The translations under genes were made by a program, and so were the position numbers. Of a stretch of DNA of 64,000 nucleotides, positions 9,777-18,925 are shown one piece after another; within the stretch, counting starts at the first letter, position 1; each line of letters opens with the position of its first letter. Source of the DNA: Mycobacterium sp. IS-1264 (lineage in GTDB: Bacteria > Actinomycetota > Actinomycetes > Mycobacteriales > Mycobacteriaceae); assembly GCF_001954195.1 (NCBI RefSeq), contig NZ_MBES01000016.1:1-64000 (forward strand), in the 5' to 3' direction. The notes beneath the pieces are model-generated. The model was not told where the DNA came from. It ran no database searches and was given only the letters and a program-made list of their open reading frames with translations.

Positions 9777-10790
9777 ATGACGACCTCGAAAGTCGAACGG
9801 CTGGTAAACCTCGTCATCGCCTTGCTGTCCACCCGCGGCTACATCACCGCCGACAAGATCAGGTCCAGCGTGGCGGGCTACTCGGATAGCCCCAGCGCGG
9901 AGGCGTTCTCGCGGATGTTCGAGCGCGACAAGAACGAGTTGCGCGACCTCGGCATCCCCCTCGAGGTCGGCAGGGTCTCGGCGCTGGACCCCACCGAGGG
10001 CTATCGGATCAACCGCGACGCCTACGCGCTGCCGCCCGTCGAACTCACGTCGGACGAGGCGGCCGCGGTCGCCGTCGCCACCCAGCTGTGGGAGTCGCCC
10101 GAACTGATCACCGCGACCCAAGGCGCGTTGCTGAAGCTGCGCGCCGCCGGCGTGGACGTCGACCCCTCGGATGAAGGGTCCCCCGTGGCCATCGCCTCCC
10201 CGCCCGGGGTGCCGGGCCTGCGGGGGTCGGAGGATGTCCTCGGAATCCTGTTGTCGGCCATCGATTCTCGCCAGGCCGTGCAGTTTCCGCACCGGCCGTC
10301 GCGGGCCGAACCGTTCACCACGCGCACCGTCGAGCCGTGGGGCGTCGTCACCGAGAAGGGCCGCTGGTATCTCGTGGGCCACGACCGCGACCGCGACGCC
10401 GTCCGCACTTTCCGGCTGTCGCGGATCGGCGCCGAGGTCGTGCCGATCGGTCCCGCCGGCGCGGTCACCGTGCCCGACGATGTCGACCTGCGCAAGATCG
10501 TGGCCCGGATCGTCGCCGAAACGCCGACGGGCGGGCAGGCGCGGGTGTGGGTCGCCGAGGGGAGGGCCACCGCGCTGCGCCGGGCCGGACGGTCCACCGG
10601 TGAGCGGCAGCTGGGCGGCCGCGACGGCGAGATCCTCGAATTCGAAATCGGCTGGAGCGACCGGCTGGCGCGCGACATCGCGGGCTACGGCGCCGACGCC
10701 GTCGTGCTCGAGCCGCAGTCGCTGCGCGACGATGTGGTCGACCGGCTGCGCGCCCAGGCGGGCCTCGGAGGATTGGGGGAGGCCTCATGA
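9777..10790 (+). CDS. pafB: WYL-domain transcriptional regulator PafB
   Basis: A 337-aa protein with an N-terminal winged helix (residues 1-70, RGYITADKIRSSVAGYS) and a central-to-C-terminal WYL domain (WGVVTEKGRWYLVGHDRDR at about residue 190). With PafC it forms the activator of the LexA-independent mycobacterial DNA-damage response, despite its location with pafA. I chose ATG 9777 because it is 11 nt after the pafA stop and starts the conserved winged helix. The same frame is open through antisense-like sequence inside pafA and that extension is rejected. It overlaps pafC by 4 nt (ATGA). Confidence 0.96.
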   Translation: MTTSKVERLVNLVIALLSTRGYITADKIRSSVAGYSDSPSAEAFSRMFERDKNELRDLGIPLEVGRVSALDPTEGYRINRDAYALPPVELTSDEAAAVAVATQLWESPELITATQGALLKLRAAGVDVDPSDEGSPVAIASPPGVPGLRGSEDVLGILLSAIDSRQAVQFPHRPSRAEPFTTRTVEPWGVVTEKGRWYLVGHDRDRDAVRTFRLSRIGAEVVPIGPAGAVTVPDDVDLRKIVARIVAETPTGGQARVWVAEGRATALRRAGRSTGERQLGGRDGEILEFEIGWSDRLARDIAGYGADAVVLEPQSLRDDVVDRLRAQAGLGGLGEAS

Positions 10791-11761
10791 CCCCGGTGTC
10801 CACCCGCCTGGTTCGGCTGCTCAACATGGTGCCGTATTTCCAGGCCAACCCGCGGGTCACCCGCGCCAAGGCCGCCGCCGACCTCGGGGTGTCGGCCAAG
10901 CAGCTCGAAGAGGACCTCAACCAGCTGTGGATGTGCGGTCTTCCCGGCTACTACCCGGGCGATCTCATCGATTTCGAGTTCTCCGGAGACAAGATCGAGG
11001 TGACGTTCTCGGCGGGCATCGATCGGCCGCTGAAGCTCACGTCGCCCGAGGCCACCGGCCTGCTGGTGGCGCTGCGGGCGCTGGCCGACATTCCCGGCGT
11101 GGTCGATCCGGAGGCCGCGCGCAGTGCGATCGCGAAGATCGAGGCCGCCGCGGGCGCGGTCGGGCACGACGCCACGGGTATTGCGGCGGCGGTCGATGAG
11201 CAGGCACCTGTCGAGAGCCGGGCCGCGGCCGCAGTACGCGCGGCGGTGCAGTACAAACACGCGCTTTCCATCGACTACTACGCCGCGTCGCACGACACGT
11301 TGACCAGCCGCATCGTCGACCCCATCCGGGTGCTGCTGATCGGCGGCCAAAGCTACCTGGAGGCCTGGTCGCGGGACGCCGAGGGGGTTCGGCTGTTCCG
11401 CTTCGACCGGATCGTGGAGGCCACCGAGCTGGGCGAGCCGGCCGCCGCGCCCGAGTCGGCGCTGCACGCGCCGCCGGACACGTCCCTGTTCGACGGCGAT
11501 CCGTCGCTGCCGTCGGCCACGCTGCGGGTGGCGCCCTCGGCGTCGTGGATGCTCGAGTACTACCCGATGCGCGACGTGCGCGAGTTGCCGGACGGCTCGT
11601 GCGAGGCGGTCATGACCTACGCCTCCGAGGACTGGATGACGCGCCTGGTTTTGGGCTTCGGCTCGGCCGTGCGGGTGCTCGCTCCCGCGTCGCTCGCGCA
11701 GCGGGTGCGGGATTCCGCGGCGGTGGCGCTGGAGTCCTATCAGGTCGCGGCCCAGGGGTGA
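10787..11761 (+). CDS. pafC: WYL-domain transcriptional regulator PafC
   Basis: A 324-aa paralogue and partner of PafB. The N-terminal winged helix (residues 5-60, RVTRAKAAADLGVSAKQLEE) is followed by a WYL domain with DPIRVLLIGGQSYLEAWSRD near residue 180 and a C-terminal extension domain. The ATG lies inside the ATGA overlap with the pafB stop, consistent with co-translation and obligate heterodimer formation. It follows the ligase gene, but the established role of PafBC is DNA-damage gene activation. Confidence 0.96.
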   Translation: MTPVSTRLVRLLNMVPYFQANPRVTRAKAAADLGVSAKQLEEDLNQLWMCGLPGYYPGDLIDFEFSGDKIEVTFSAGIDRPLKLTSPEATGLLVALRALADIPGVVDPEAARSAIAKIEAAAGAVGHDATGIAAAVDEQAPVESRAAAAVRAAVQYKHALSIDYYAASHDTLTSRIVDPIRVLLIGGQSYLEAWSRDAEGVRLFRFDRIVEATELGEPAAAPESALHAPPDTSLFDGDPSLPSATLRVAPSASWMLEYYPMRDVRELPDGSCEAVMTYASEDWMTRLVLGFGSAVRVLAPASLAQRVRDSAAVALESYQVAAQG

Positions 11762-11819
11762 AGCAGCGCGGGACCTGCGCGCCTCGGCGCGGGGAAACCG
11801 GCAGTTCTCGCTACTGCGG

Positions 11820-11843
11820 TAGCATCGGGTGGACGTCTGGAGG
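11820..11843 (+). promoter_or_regulatory. Candidate promoter and ribosome site of tatA
   Basis: TAGCAT (11820-11825) is a TANNNT -10 box about 20 nt before a GGAGG at 11839-11843, which is 8 nt before the tatA GTG. Confidence 0.4.
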
Positions 11844-11851
11844 TAATCAAA

Positions 11852-12130
11852 GTGGGCAGTCTTAGTCCGTGGCACTGGGCGATCCTCGCTGTCGTAGTGG
11901 TCCTGCTCTTCGGTGCCAAGAAGCTCCCCGATGCGGCGCGCTCGCTGGGTAAGTCGATGCGCATCTTCAAGTCCGAGATGCGGGAAATGCAGACGGAGAA
12001 CAAGGACCAAACGCCGTCCCTGCAAACCCCGTCGGAGACCCCCGCGGTGAACCCCCAGCCCGTGCAGTCGGAGCGGGTCGACCCGCCGAAGGCGAGCGAG
12101 CAGGGTCACCACGAAGCGCGCCCCGCGTAG
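11852..12130 (+). CDS. tatA: Sec-independent protein translocase subunit TatA
   Basis: A 92-aa membrane protein of the twin-arginine pathway that exports folded proteins. It has one N-terminal membrane helix ([15 protein letters not shown]), the hinge and amphipathic helix [19 protein letters not shown], and an unstructured Pro/Gln/Glu-rich tail. GTG 11852 is preceded by GGAGG. tatC follows 56 bp later, the usual mycobacterial order. Confidence 0.97.
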   Translation: MGSLSPWHWAILAVVVVLLFGAKKLPDAARSLGKSMRIFKSEMREMQTENKDQTPSLQTPSETPAVNPQPVQSERVDPPKASEQGHHEARPA

Positions 12131-12186
12131 CCCGGCGTAGTCGCGGTTAGCCGTCGCGGTTGCCCGAGCGCCACTGACCGAGCGTC

Positions 12187-13143
12187 GTGAAACTTTTCAA
12201 GACTTCAGCGCGCACCGCTGCCTTGCTGAAGCGGCTCAACCCTCGTTACCGGCGCAGCCGCACCAACCCCGATGCGACCATGTCGCTGGTCGATCACCTG
12301 ACCGAGCTGCGCGCGCGATTGTTGATCGCCTTGGCCGCGATCCTGATCACCACGATTTTCGGGTTCGTCTGGTATTCGCATTCGATCTTTGGGCTGGAGA
12401 GCCTCGGCGAGTGGTTGCGCCATCCCTACTGTTCGCTGCCGCAGTCGGCGCGCGCCGAGATCAGCCCCAACGGGCAGTGCCGCCTGCTGGCCACCGCCCC
12501 GTTCGACCAATTCATGCTGCGGCTCAAGGTCGGGATGACAGCCGGGATCGTGCTGGCCTGCCCGGTGTGGTTGTACGAGCTCTGGGCGTTCATCACGCCG
12601 GGGCTCTATCAGCGCGAGCGCCGCTTCGCGATCGCGTTCGTGATCCCGGCCGCGGTGCTGTTCATCGGCGGCGCGGTGCTGGCCTACTTCGTGCTGTCCA
12701 AGGCGCTGGGCTTCTTGTTGACCGTGGGCAGCGACGTGCAGGTGACCGCGTTGTCCGGGGACCGCTATTTCGGCTTCCTGATCAACCTGCTCATCGTGTT
12801 CGGCGTCAGCTTCGAATTCCCGCTGCTAATCGTGATGCTGAACATGGTAGGGCTGCTGACCTATGAGCGGCTCAAGTCGTGGCGGCGCGGCCTGATCTTC
12901 GCGATGTTCGTGTTCGCGGCGGTGTTCACGCCCGGTTCCGATCCGTTTTCGATGACGGCGCTGGGGGTTGCGCTGTCGGTGCTGCTGGAATTCGCCATCC
13001 AGATCGCGCGCCTGCACGACAAGCGGAAGGCCAAGCGCGAAGCGCAGGCGGAGATCCCCGACGACGAAGCATCGGTCCTCGAGGAGCCCGAGCCCATACC
13101 CGAGCCGTCGTTCACTGCCGGGCAGCATGACGACGTCACTTAG
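12187..13143 (+). CDS. tatC: Sec-independent protein translocase subunit TatC
   Basis: A 318-aa multispanning receptor of the twin-arginine signal peptide. [15 protein letters not shown] is the conserved cytoplasmic N-terminal motif with the key Glu, and the [15 protein letters not shown] loop is diagnostic. Six membrane segments are visible between about residues 45 and 270, followed by a charged cytoplasmic tail. The GTG at 12187 gives an extra run of about 30 residues before MSLVDH. Part of this ([19 protein letters not shown]) is conserved in M. tuberculosis, so the true start is this GTG or one a few codons downstream. helY begins 6 nt after the stop. Confidence 0.96.
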   Translation: MKLFKTSARTAALLKRLNPRYRRSRTNPDATMSLVDHLTELRARLLIALAAILITTIFGFVWYSHSIFGLESLGEWLRHPYCSLPQSARAEISPNGQCRLLATAPFDQFMLRLKVGMTAGIVLACPVWLYELWAFITPGLYQRERRFAIAFVIPAAVLFIGGAVLAYFVLSKALGFLLTVGSDVQVTALSGDRYFGFLINLLIVFGVSFEFPLLIVMLNMVGLLTYERLKSWRRGLIFAMFVFAAVFTPGSDPFSMTALGVALSVLLEFAIQIARLHDKRKAKREAQAEIPDDEASVLEEPEPIPEPSFTAGQHDDVT

Positions 13144-13149
13144 GCCCGC

Positions 13150-15918
13150 GTGACCGAGCTGGCCGAGCTGGCCCGGTTCAGCGCGGAGCTGCCATTTGGC
13201 CTCGACGACTTTCAGCAGCGGGCGTGCGCGGCGCTGGAAAGGGGTCACGGCGTGCTGGTCTGCGCGCCGACCGGCGCCGGCAAGACGGTCGTCGGCGAAT
13301 TCGCCGTGCACCTGGCGCTGGCGGCCGGCGGCAAGTGCTTCTACACCACGCCGCTGAAGGCGCTGAGCAACCAGAAGCACACCGACCTGACGCTGCGTTA
13401 CGGCCGCGACCGGATCGGGTTGCTCACCGGCGACATGTCGGTGAACGCCGACGCGCCCGTTGTGGTGATGACGACCGAGGTTTTGCGCAACATGCTCTAC
13501 GCCGATTCGCCTGCGCTGCAAGGTCTTTCGTACGTGGTGATGGACGAGGTGCATTTCCTCGCCGACCGGATGCGGGGCCCGGTGTGGGAGGAGGTGATCC
13601 TGCACCTGCCCGACGAGGTGCGGGTGGTCAGCCTGTCGGCCACGGTGAGCAACGCCGAGGAGTTCGGCGGCTGGATCCAGACGGTGCGCGGCGACACGAC
13701 GGTCGTCGTCGACGAGCACCGGCCGGTTCCGCTGTGGCAGCACGTCCTGGTGGGCAAGCGCCTGCTGGACCTGTTCGATTACGAGAACGAGAAGCCGGCC
13801 GCCGATCGTCAGCCGCGGGTCAACCCCGAACTGCTGCGGCACATCGCGCATCGCCGCGAGGCCGACCGCATGTCGGACTGGCAGCCCCGCCGCCGCGGCG
13901 GTGCAGGACGCGCAGGCTCGGGCCGGCCGCGGTTCTACCGCCCGCCGTCGCGGCCCGACGTAATCGCAACCCTGGATTCCGAGGGCTTGTTGCCGGCGAT
14001 CACGTTCGTGTTCTCCCGGGCGGGTTGTGACGCCGCGGTCCAGCAGTGCCTGCGTTCGCCGCTGCGGCTGACCACCGAGGAAGAGCGCGCACAGATCGCG
14101 GAGGTGATCGAGCACCGGTGCGGCGACCTCGCCGACTCCGACCTCGCAGTGCTGGGCTACTACGAATGGCGGGAGGGGCTGCTGCGCGGGCTGGCGGCCC
14201 ACCACGCCGGGATGTTGCCGGCCTTTCGGCACACCGTCGAGGAGCTGTTCACCGCCGGCTTGGTCAAGGCGGTGTTCGCCACCGAAACCCTGGCGCTCGG
14301 CATCAACATGCCCGCCCGCACGGTGGTTCTCGAGCGGCTGGTGAAGTTCAACGGCGAGCAGCACATGCCATTGACGCCGGGCGAGTACACCCAGCTGACC
14401 GGGCGCGCCGGCAGGCGCGGCATCGACGTCGAGGGCCACGCGGTGGTGCTGTGGCATCCCGCCGAAGAAACCACCGAGCCCTCCGCGGTGGCCGGCCTGG
14501 CGTCGACGCGCACTTTCCCGCTGCGCAGTTCGTTTGCGCCGTCGTACAACATGACGATCAACCTGGTCCAGCACATGGGCCCCGAGCAGGCTCACCAGCT
14601 GCTGGAGCAGTCGTTCGCCCAATATCAGGCCGACCGGTCCGTCGTCGGCGTGGTGCGTGGTATTGAACGCGGGCGCCAGCTGCTCGACGAGATCGCCGCC
14701 GAACTGGGCGGGGCCGATGCGCCGATCTTCGAATACGCCCGGTTGCGGGCCCGGATTTCCGAGCTGGAGCGCGCGCAGTCGCGCGCGTCGCGGTTGCAAC
14801 GACGGCAGGCGGCCAGCGACGCGCTGGCCGCGCTGCGTCGCGGGGACATCATCAGCATCACCCACGGCCGGCGCGGGGGACTGGCGGTGGTGCTGGAGTC
14901 GGCCCGCGACACCTCCGATCCGCGGCCGTTGGTGCTCACCGAACATCGCTGGGCGGGACGCATTTCGTCGGCGGATTATTCGGGTGCCTCGGCGCCGGTC
15001 GGATCGATGTCACTGCCCAAGCGGGTCGAACACCGGCAGCCGCGGGTCAGGCGCGATCTGGCGTCGGCCCTGCGATCCGCCGCCGCCGGGCTGGATGTCC
15101 CGACAAAGCGCCGTCGCGGGGGCGGCTCCGACGACGACGGCGCGTTTCACGACCCGGAGCTCGCGTCGTTGCGGGAGCAACTTCGCCGGCACCCCGCCCA
15201 CAACAGTCCCGGCCTGGAGGAGCGGATGCGACAGGCCGAGCGCTACCTGCGCATCGAACGCGACAACGCCCAGTTGGAGAAAAAGGTTGCCGCAGCGACC
15301 AATTCGCTGGCCCGGACCTTCGACCGGATCGTCGGTCTGCTCACCGAGCGTGCGTTCATAAAAGGCCCGGCCACCGATCCGCGCGTCACCGATGACGGCC
15401 GGTTGCTGGCCCGCATCTACAGCGAGAGCGACCTATTGGTCGCCGAATGCCTGCGCACCGGCGCATGGGCGGACCTAAAACCGGCCGAGTTGGCGGCGGT
15501 GGTCTCGGCGGTGCTCTACGAGAGCCGCGGCGGGGACGGCCCCGGCGGCCCGTTTGCCGCCGACGCACCCACATCGCGATTGCGGCAGGCGCTGAATCAG
15601 ACGTCGAAGCTGTCGCTCGCGCTGCGCGCCGACGAGCAAACCCACCGGATCGGCCCGAGCCGCGAACCCGACGACGGCTTTGTCACCGTGGTTTATCGCT
15701 GGGCGCGGACCGGCGATCTGGCCGCGGCGCTGGCCGCCGCCGATCCGGCGGGCACCGGTTCGCCATTGTTGGCGGGCGATTTTGTACGGTGGTGCCGCCA
15801 GGTGCTCGACCTGTTGGACCAGGTCCGCAACGCCGCCCCGGACGCTGAGCTGCGAGCAACCGCCAAGCGCGCTATCAATGAGGTTCGGCGCGGCGTCGTC
15901 GCAGTTGACGCCGGGTAG
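13150..15918 (+). CDS. helY: Ski2/Mtr4-like DEVH-box helicase HelY
   Basis: A 922-aa superfamily 2 helicase, probably acting on RNA. The Q-motif region LDDFQQRACAALERG precedes Walker A APTGAGKT (about residues 39-46) and the DEVH box at Asp132. SLSATVSN is motif III, and GINMPARTVV and QLTGRAGRRG are motifs V and VI (about residues 380-425). The C-terminal half contains an arch-like insertion and a DSHCT-type domain, as in Ski2-like proteins. A disordered Arg/Gly-rich patch at about residues 245-265 lies between the RecA domains. It follows tatC with only 6 nt between, so the two are probably cotranscribed, although no functional link is known. Confidence 0.95.
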   Translation: MTELAELARFSAELPFGLDDFQQRACAALERGHGVLVCAPTGAGKTVVGEFAVHLALAAGGKCFYTTPLKALSNQKHTDLTLRYGRDRIGLLTGDMSVNADAPVVVMTTEVLRNMLYADSPALQGLSYVVMDEVHFLADRMRGPVWEEVILHLPDEVRVVSLSATVSNAEEFGGWIQTVRGDTTVVVDEHRPVPLWQHVLVGKRLLDLFDYENEKPAADRQPRVNPELLRHIAHRREADRMSDWQPRRRGGAGRAGSGRPRFYRPPSRPDVIATLDSEGLLPAITFVFSRAGCDAAVQQCLRSPLRLTTEEERAQIAEVIEHRCGDLADSDLAVLGYYEWREGLLRGLAAHHAGMLPAFRHTVEELFTAGLVKAVFATETLALGINMPARTVVLERLVKFNGEQHMPLTPGEYTQLTGRAGRRGIDVEGHAVVLWHPAEETTEPSAVAGLASTRTFPLRSSFAPSYNMTINLVQHMGPEQAHQLLEQSFAQYQADRSVVGVVRGIERGRQLLDEIAAELGGADAPIFEYARLRARISELERAQSRASRLQRRQAASDALAALRRGDIISITHGRRGGLAVVLESARDTSDPRPLVLTEHRWAGRISSADYSGASAPVGSMSLPKRVEHRQPRVRRDLASALRSAAAGLDVPTKRRRGGGSDDDGAFHDPELASLREQLRRHPAHNSPGLEERMRQAERYLRIERDNAQLEKKVAAATNSLARTFDRIVGLLTERAFIKGPATDPRVTDDGRLLARIYSESDLLVAECLRTGAWADLKPAELAAVVSAVLYESRGGDGPGGPFAADAPTSRLRQALNQTSKLSLALRADEQTHRIGPSREPDDGFVTVVYRWARTGDLAAALAAADPAGTGSPLLAGDFVRWCRQVLDLLDQVRNAAPDAELRATAKRAINEVRRGVVAVDAG

Positions 15919-15968
15919 GCTGAGCCCGAGCTACGGTGGCAGCCAAAGACCAGAGGCGAGGAGACACG

Positions 15969-16733
15969 ATGAGCGGACCCCACGGATCGGACCCGGGCCA
16001 GCAATGGCAACCGCCCGGCGAGGGTGGCGATCGGTCCCAGGAACCGACCCAGGTGGGTTCGCCGTGGCAACAGCAGCAGCCCGCCCAGGAGCCGACGTGG
16101 CAGGCCCCGGCGTACACGCCCCCTGCCGAATACCCGCAGTACCAGCAGCCGACCGAACAGGCCTACCCCCAACAGCCCGGTCAGTATGGTCAGCCGGGTC
16201 AGTACGGCCAGCCTCAGTACGGGCAGCCCGGCCAGTACGGCCAGCCTCAGTACGGTCAGCCCGGCCAGTACGGCCAACCGACCCAGTACGGCCAGCCCCC
16301 GTACGGTCAGCCCGGCCAGTATGGCCAGCCGGGTCAGTACGGCCAGCCCGGCCAGTACCCGCAGCAGTACCCGACCTACGAGCAACCGGGTAAGAAGCGT
16401 TCGGTCGCGCTGATCGGCGGCATCGCCGGGGTGATCGCGTTTCTGCTCATCGCCGTCGTGCTGGTGCTCGGCTTCTGGGAGCCCGGGTTCTTCGTCACCA
16501 CCAAACTGGACGTCAACAAGGCGCAGCAAGGCGTGCAGCAGGTCCTTACCGACGAGACCAACGGCTACGGCGCGAAGAACGTCAAAGACGTCAAGTGCAA
16601 CAAGGGCCAGGACCCGACCGTCAAGAAGGGTGGCACGTTCGACTGCAGCGTCAGCATCGACGGTGCCACGAAGCACGTGACGGTGACGTTCCAGGACAAC
16701 AAGGGCACCTATGAGGTGGGCCGGCCCCAGTAG
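15969..16733 (+). CDS. DUF4333 membrane protein with a YGQP repeat domain (Rv2091c-like)
   Basis: A 254-aa single-pass protein. Residues 1-137 are very rich in Gln, Pro, Tyr and Gly, with about a dozen YGQP-type units, and should be cytoplasmic and disordered. One membrane helix follows ([20 protein letters not shown]), then an external domain of about 80 residues. That domain has two Cys about 20 residues apart (KCNK and FDCS), matching the mycobacterial DUF4333 family. ATG 15969 has GAGGCGAGGAG just upstream, and the frame extends 11 codons further back without support. Position matches Rv2091c. Function unknown. Confidence 0.9.
   Translation: MSGPHGSDPGQQWQPPGEGGDRSQEPTQVGSPWQQQQPAQEPTWQAPAYTPPAEYPQYQQPTEQAYPQQPGQYGQPGQYGQPQYGQPGQYGQPQYGQPGQYGQPTQYGQPPYGQPGQYGQPGQYGQPGQYPQQYPTYEQPGKKRSVALIGGIAGVIAFLLIAVVLVLGFWEPGFFVTTKLDVNKAQQGVQQVLTDETNGYGAKNVKDVKCNKGQDPTVKKGGTFDCSVSIDGATKHVTVTFQDNKGTYEVGRPQ
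16186..16365. repeat. YGQP-coding repeat tract
   Basis: About 180 bp of short imperfect repeats based on CAGTACGGCCAGCC and relatives, in frame, coding for Tyr-Gly-Gln-Pro-Gly-Gln units. Such tracts are prone to slippage, so repeat number may vary between isolates. Confidence 0.9.
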
Positions 16734-16751
16734 TCCGCCCCCAGTAACCCG

Positions 16752-17708
16752 TCAGCCGGGCAGCGCGTCCAGCGCTTTCTGCAGGCGGCCGATCGACGAC
16801 CCGACGCCCAGCTCGGTCGCCAATTCGGCGGTCCGCTTGGGGTGAGCGGCGGCCAGCGGTAGCTTGTCGGTCGGTGTTGAAAGCGTGACTGGCGCGTCGG
16901 TGGCCACGCGCACCACGTGGCCCGCGGCCTCGATGTAATCGGTGGCGGCAAGCAATTTCGCCCGTAGGCCTTTGGCCATCTTGGATTTCGGATCGTGTGC
17001 GGCGGCGAGGATCCGCTCCAGCGAGCCGTGTTGGGCCAGCAGGGTGGCCGCCGTTTTCTCGCCCACGCCGGGCACACCGGGCAGGCCGTCGGACGGATCG
17101 CCGCGCATCAGCGCCAGTTCGGCGTAGGCGGCCCCGGCCCGATCCGCCGGGACGCCGTATTGTTCGGCCACCTCGGCGGGCCCGAACAGCGTCGCCTTCG
17201 ACAGCCCGCGGCCCAGGTAGAGCACCCGGACCGGGACGGGATCGTCGGCGACCACCTGCAGCAGGTCGCGGTCTCCGCTGACGACCACGACTGGGTCGCG
17301 GCGCTCGCGCGCCGCCAGCGTGCCCAGCACGTCGTCGGCCTCGAAACCTTCCGCGCCCGCCGTCGGAATCCCGAAAGCGTCCAGCAGTTCCATGATCATG
17401 TCGATCTGGGGGGTCAGGTCGTCGGGCACTTCCTCGATGTCGGGCTCACCCGGCGGCTCCGGCTCGGCGACCCGATGCGCCTTGTACGACGGGATGAGGT
17501 CCACCCGGAATTGCGGTCGCCAATCGAGGTCGAGACAGACCGCCAGCCGGGCGGGCCGCTGCTGGGTGATCACCACGGCCATCGAGTCGATGAAGCCCCT
17601 CACGGCGTTGACCGGCCGGCCGTCGGAGGCCGTGATCGACGACGGCACCCCGAAATACGAGCGGAACCACATGCTGGCGCCGTCGAGCAACAACACGGGT
17701 GCGGGCAT
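16752..17708 (-). CDS. 5'-3' exonuclease, Pol I N-terminal domain-like (Rv2090-like)
   Basis: A 318-aa stand-alone FEN/Pol I-type 5' nuclease. [15 protein letters not shown] at the start and [16 protein letters not shown] plus [13 protein letters not shown] in the middle carry the metal-binding acidic residues. [20 protein letters not shown] near residue 215 is the helix-hairpin-helix region. I placed the start at ATG 17708, directly before PAPVLLLDG. Upstream in-frame starts would overlap the divergent pepE gene. In M. tuberculosis the gene has the same position. Likely role is flap or primer removal in DNA repair or replication, by family. Confidence 0.92.
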   Translation of the reverse strand: MPAPVLLLDGASMWFRSYFGVPSSITASDGRPVNAVRGFIDSMAVVITQQRPARLAVCLDLDWRPQFRVDLIPSYKAHRVAEPEPPGEPDIEEVPDDLTPQIDMIMELLDAFGIPTAGAEGFEADDVLGTLAARERRDPVVVVSGDRDLLQVVADDPVPVRVLYLGRGLSKATLFGPAEVAEQYGVPADRAGAAYAELALMRGDPSDGLPGVPGVGEKTAATLLAQHGSLERILAAAHDPKSKMAKGLRAKLLAATDYIEAAGHVVRVATDAPVTLSTPTDKLPLAAAHPKRTAELATELGVGSSIGRLQKALDALPG

Positions 17709-17747
17709 GCCGGCTATGGTCTCACGCCGCCGAACTCCGGCGCGGGT

Positions 17748-17760
17748 TAGCCTGGCTGCC
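17748..17760 (+). promoter_or_regulatory. Candidate leaderless promoter of pepE
   Basis: TAGCCT (17748-17753) sits 7 nt before the pepE ATG at 17761, with no ribosome site. It overlaps the upstream region of the divergent exonuclease gene. Confidence 0.5.
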
Positions 17761-18888
17761 ATGGATTCTGACCGATTCGACGCCGCGGTGTATGCCCGCC
17801 GGCTGGCCGCTGCGGCCGCCGCGACCGCCGACGCCGGGCTGGCCGGACTGGTGATCACCCCGGGCTACGACCTGCGCTACCTCGTAGGGTCGCGAGCCCA
17901 GACGTTCGAGCGGCTCACCGCGCTGGTGCTGCCGGCCTCCGGTGCGCCGACAGTCGTGGTGCCGCGGCTGGAGTTGGCGTCGTTGCGTGCGTCGGCCATT
18001 CCGGAACTCGGCCTGGCGGTGCGTGATTGGGTCGACGGCGACGATCCGTACCGGTTGGTGGGCGCCGCGCTGGGTGGCGGCCCCGTCGCGACGGCCGTCA
18101 CCGATTCCATGCCGGCGGCGCATTTGTTGCCGCTGGCCGGTGTGCTCGGCGTGCTGCCGGTGCTGGCCACCGGCGTGCTGCGCGGGCTGCGGATGGTCAA
18201 GGAGGAGTGCGAGATCGATGCGCTGCGCAAGGCCGGCTCGGCCATCGACAGGGTGCATGCGCGGGTGCCGGAGTTGCTCCGGCCGGGACGCACCGAGGCC
18301 GACGTTGCCGCTGACATCGCCGATGCCATTGTGGCCGAAGGGCATTCGGATGTGGCGTTCATCATCGTCGGCTCCGGTCCGCACGGCGCCGACCCGCACC
18401 ACGGCTATTCGGATCGTGAACTGCAGATCGGCGACATCGTCGTCGTCGACATCGGGGGAGCCTACGAGCCCGGATATCATTCGGACTCCACCCGCACCTA
18501 CAGCATCGGCGTACCTAAACCCGATGTGGCCCAACATTATTCGGTGCTGGAGCGAGCCCAGCGCGCGGCGTTCGACGCGGTGCGTCCGGGAGTGACGGCC
18601 GAGCAGGTCGACGCGGCCGCCCGCGATGTACTGGCCGAGGCCGGGCTCGCGGAGTTCTTCGTGCACCGCACCGGCCACGGCATCGGGCTCTCGGTCCACG
18701 AAGAGCCCTACATCGTCGCGGGCAATGACCTTCCGCTGGCCGCGGGCATGGCGTTTTCCATCGAGCCGGGCATCTACTTCCCCGACCGCTGGGGCGCCCG
18801 CATCGAGGACATCGTCGTGGTGACCGAGGACGGCGCGCTGGCCGTCAACAACCGGCCGCACGAGCTGATCGTGGTGCCCGCGTCATAG
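17761..18888 (+). CDS. pepE: Xaa-Pro dipeptidase-type metallopeptidase PepE
   Basis: A 375-aa M24 (pita-bread) peptidase predicted to cleave Xaa-Pro bonds in the cytosol. The N-terminal creatinase-like domain covers residues 1-145. The catalytic domain shows the dinuclear metal ligands in order: Asp230 (VVVDIGG), Asp242 (HSDSTRT), His306 (TGHGIG), Glu335 (SIEPGIY) and Glu349 (RIEDIV). All five are present, so it should be active. Length equals that of the M. tuberculosis PepE as I recall it. A TANNNT box 7 nt upstream supports the chosen ATG. Confidence 0.95.
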   Translation: MDSDRFDAAVYARRLAAAAAATADAGLAGLVITPGYDLRYLVGSRAQTFERLTALVLPASGAPTVVVPRLELASLRASAIPELGLAVRDWVDGDDPYRLVGAALGGGPVATAVTDSMPAAHLLPLAGVLGVLPVLATGVLRGLRMVKEECEIDALRKAGSAIDRVHARVPELLRPGRTEADVAADIADAIVAEGHSDVAFIIVGSGPHGADPHHGYSDRELQIGDIVVVDIGGAYEPGYHSDSTRTYSIGVPKPDVAQHYSVLERAQRAAFDAVRPGVTAEQVDAAARDVLAEAGLAEFFVHRTGHGIGLSVHEEPYIVAGNDLPLAAGMAFSIEPGIYFPDRWGARIEDIVVVTEDGALAVNNRPHELIVVPAS

Positions 18889-18912
18889 CGATCGGGACAG
18901 CGGCCGTGCGCG

Positions 18913-18925
18913 TAGGTTGGGCGTG
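18913..18925 (+). promoter_or_regulatory. Candidate leaderless promoter of the 751-aa hydrolase gene
   Basis: TAGGTT (18913-18918) followed by 7 nt and GTG 18926. It supports this GTG over the TTG at 18917. Confidence 0.45.

Noticed and set aside
12826..14946. 706-aa minus-strand open frame across tatC/helY
   Set aside because: It covers two certain plus-strand genes and has no domain or start signal; a GC-driven shadow.
16186..16365. CRISPR-like array of short repeats
   Set aside because: The repeats are in frame, coding and without unique spacers; they encode YGQP units.
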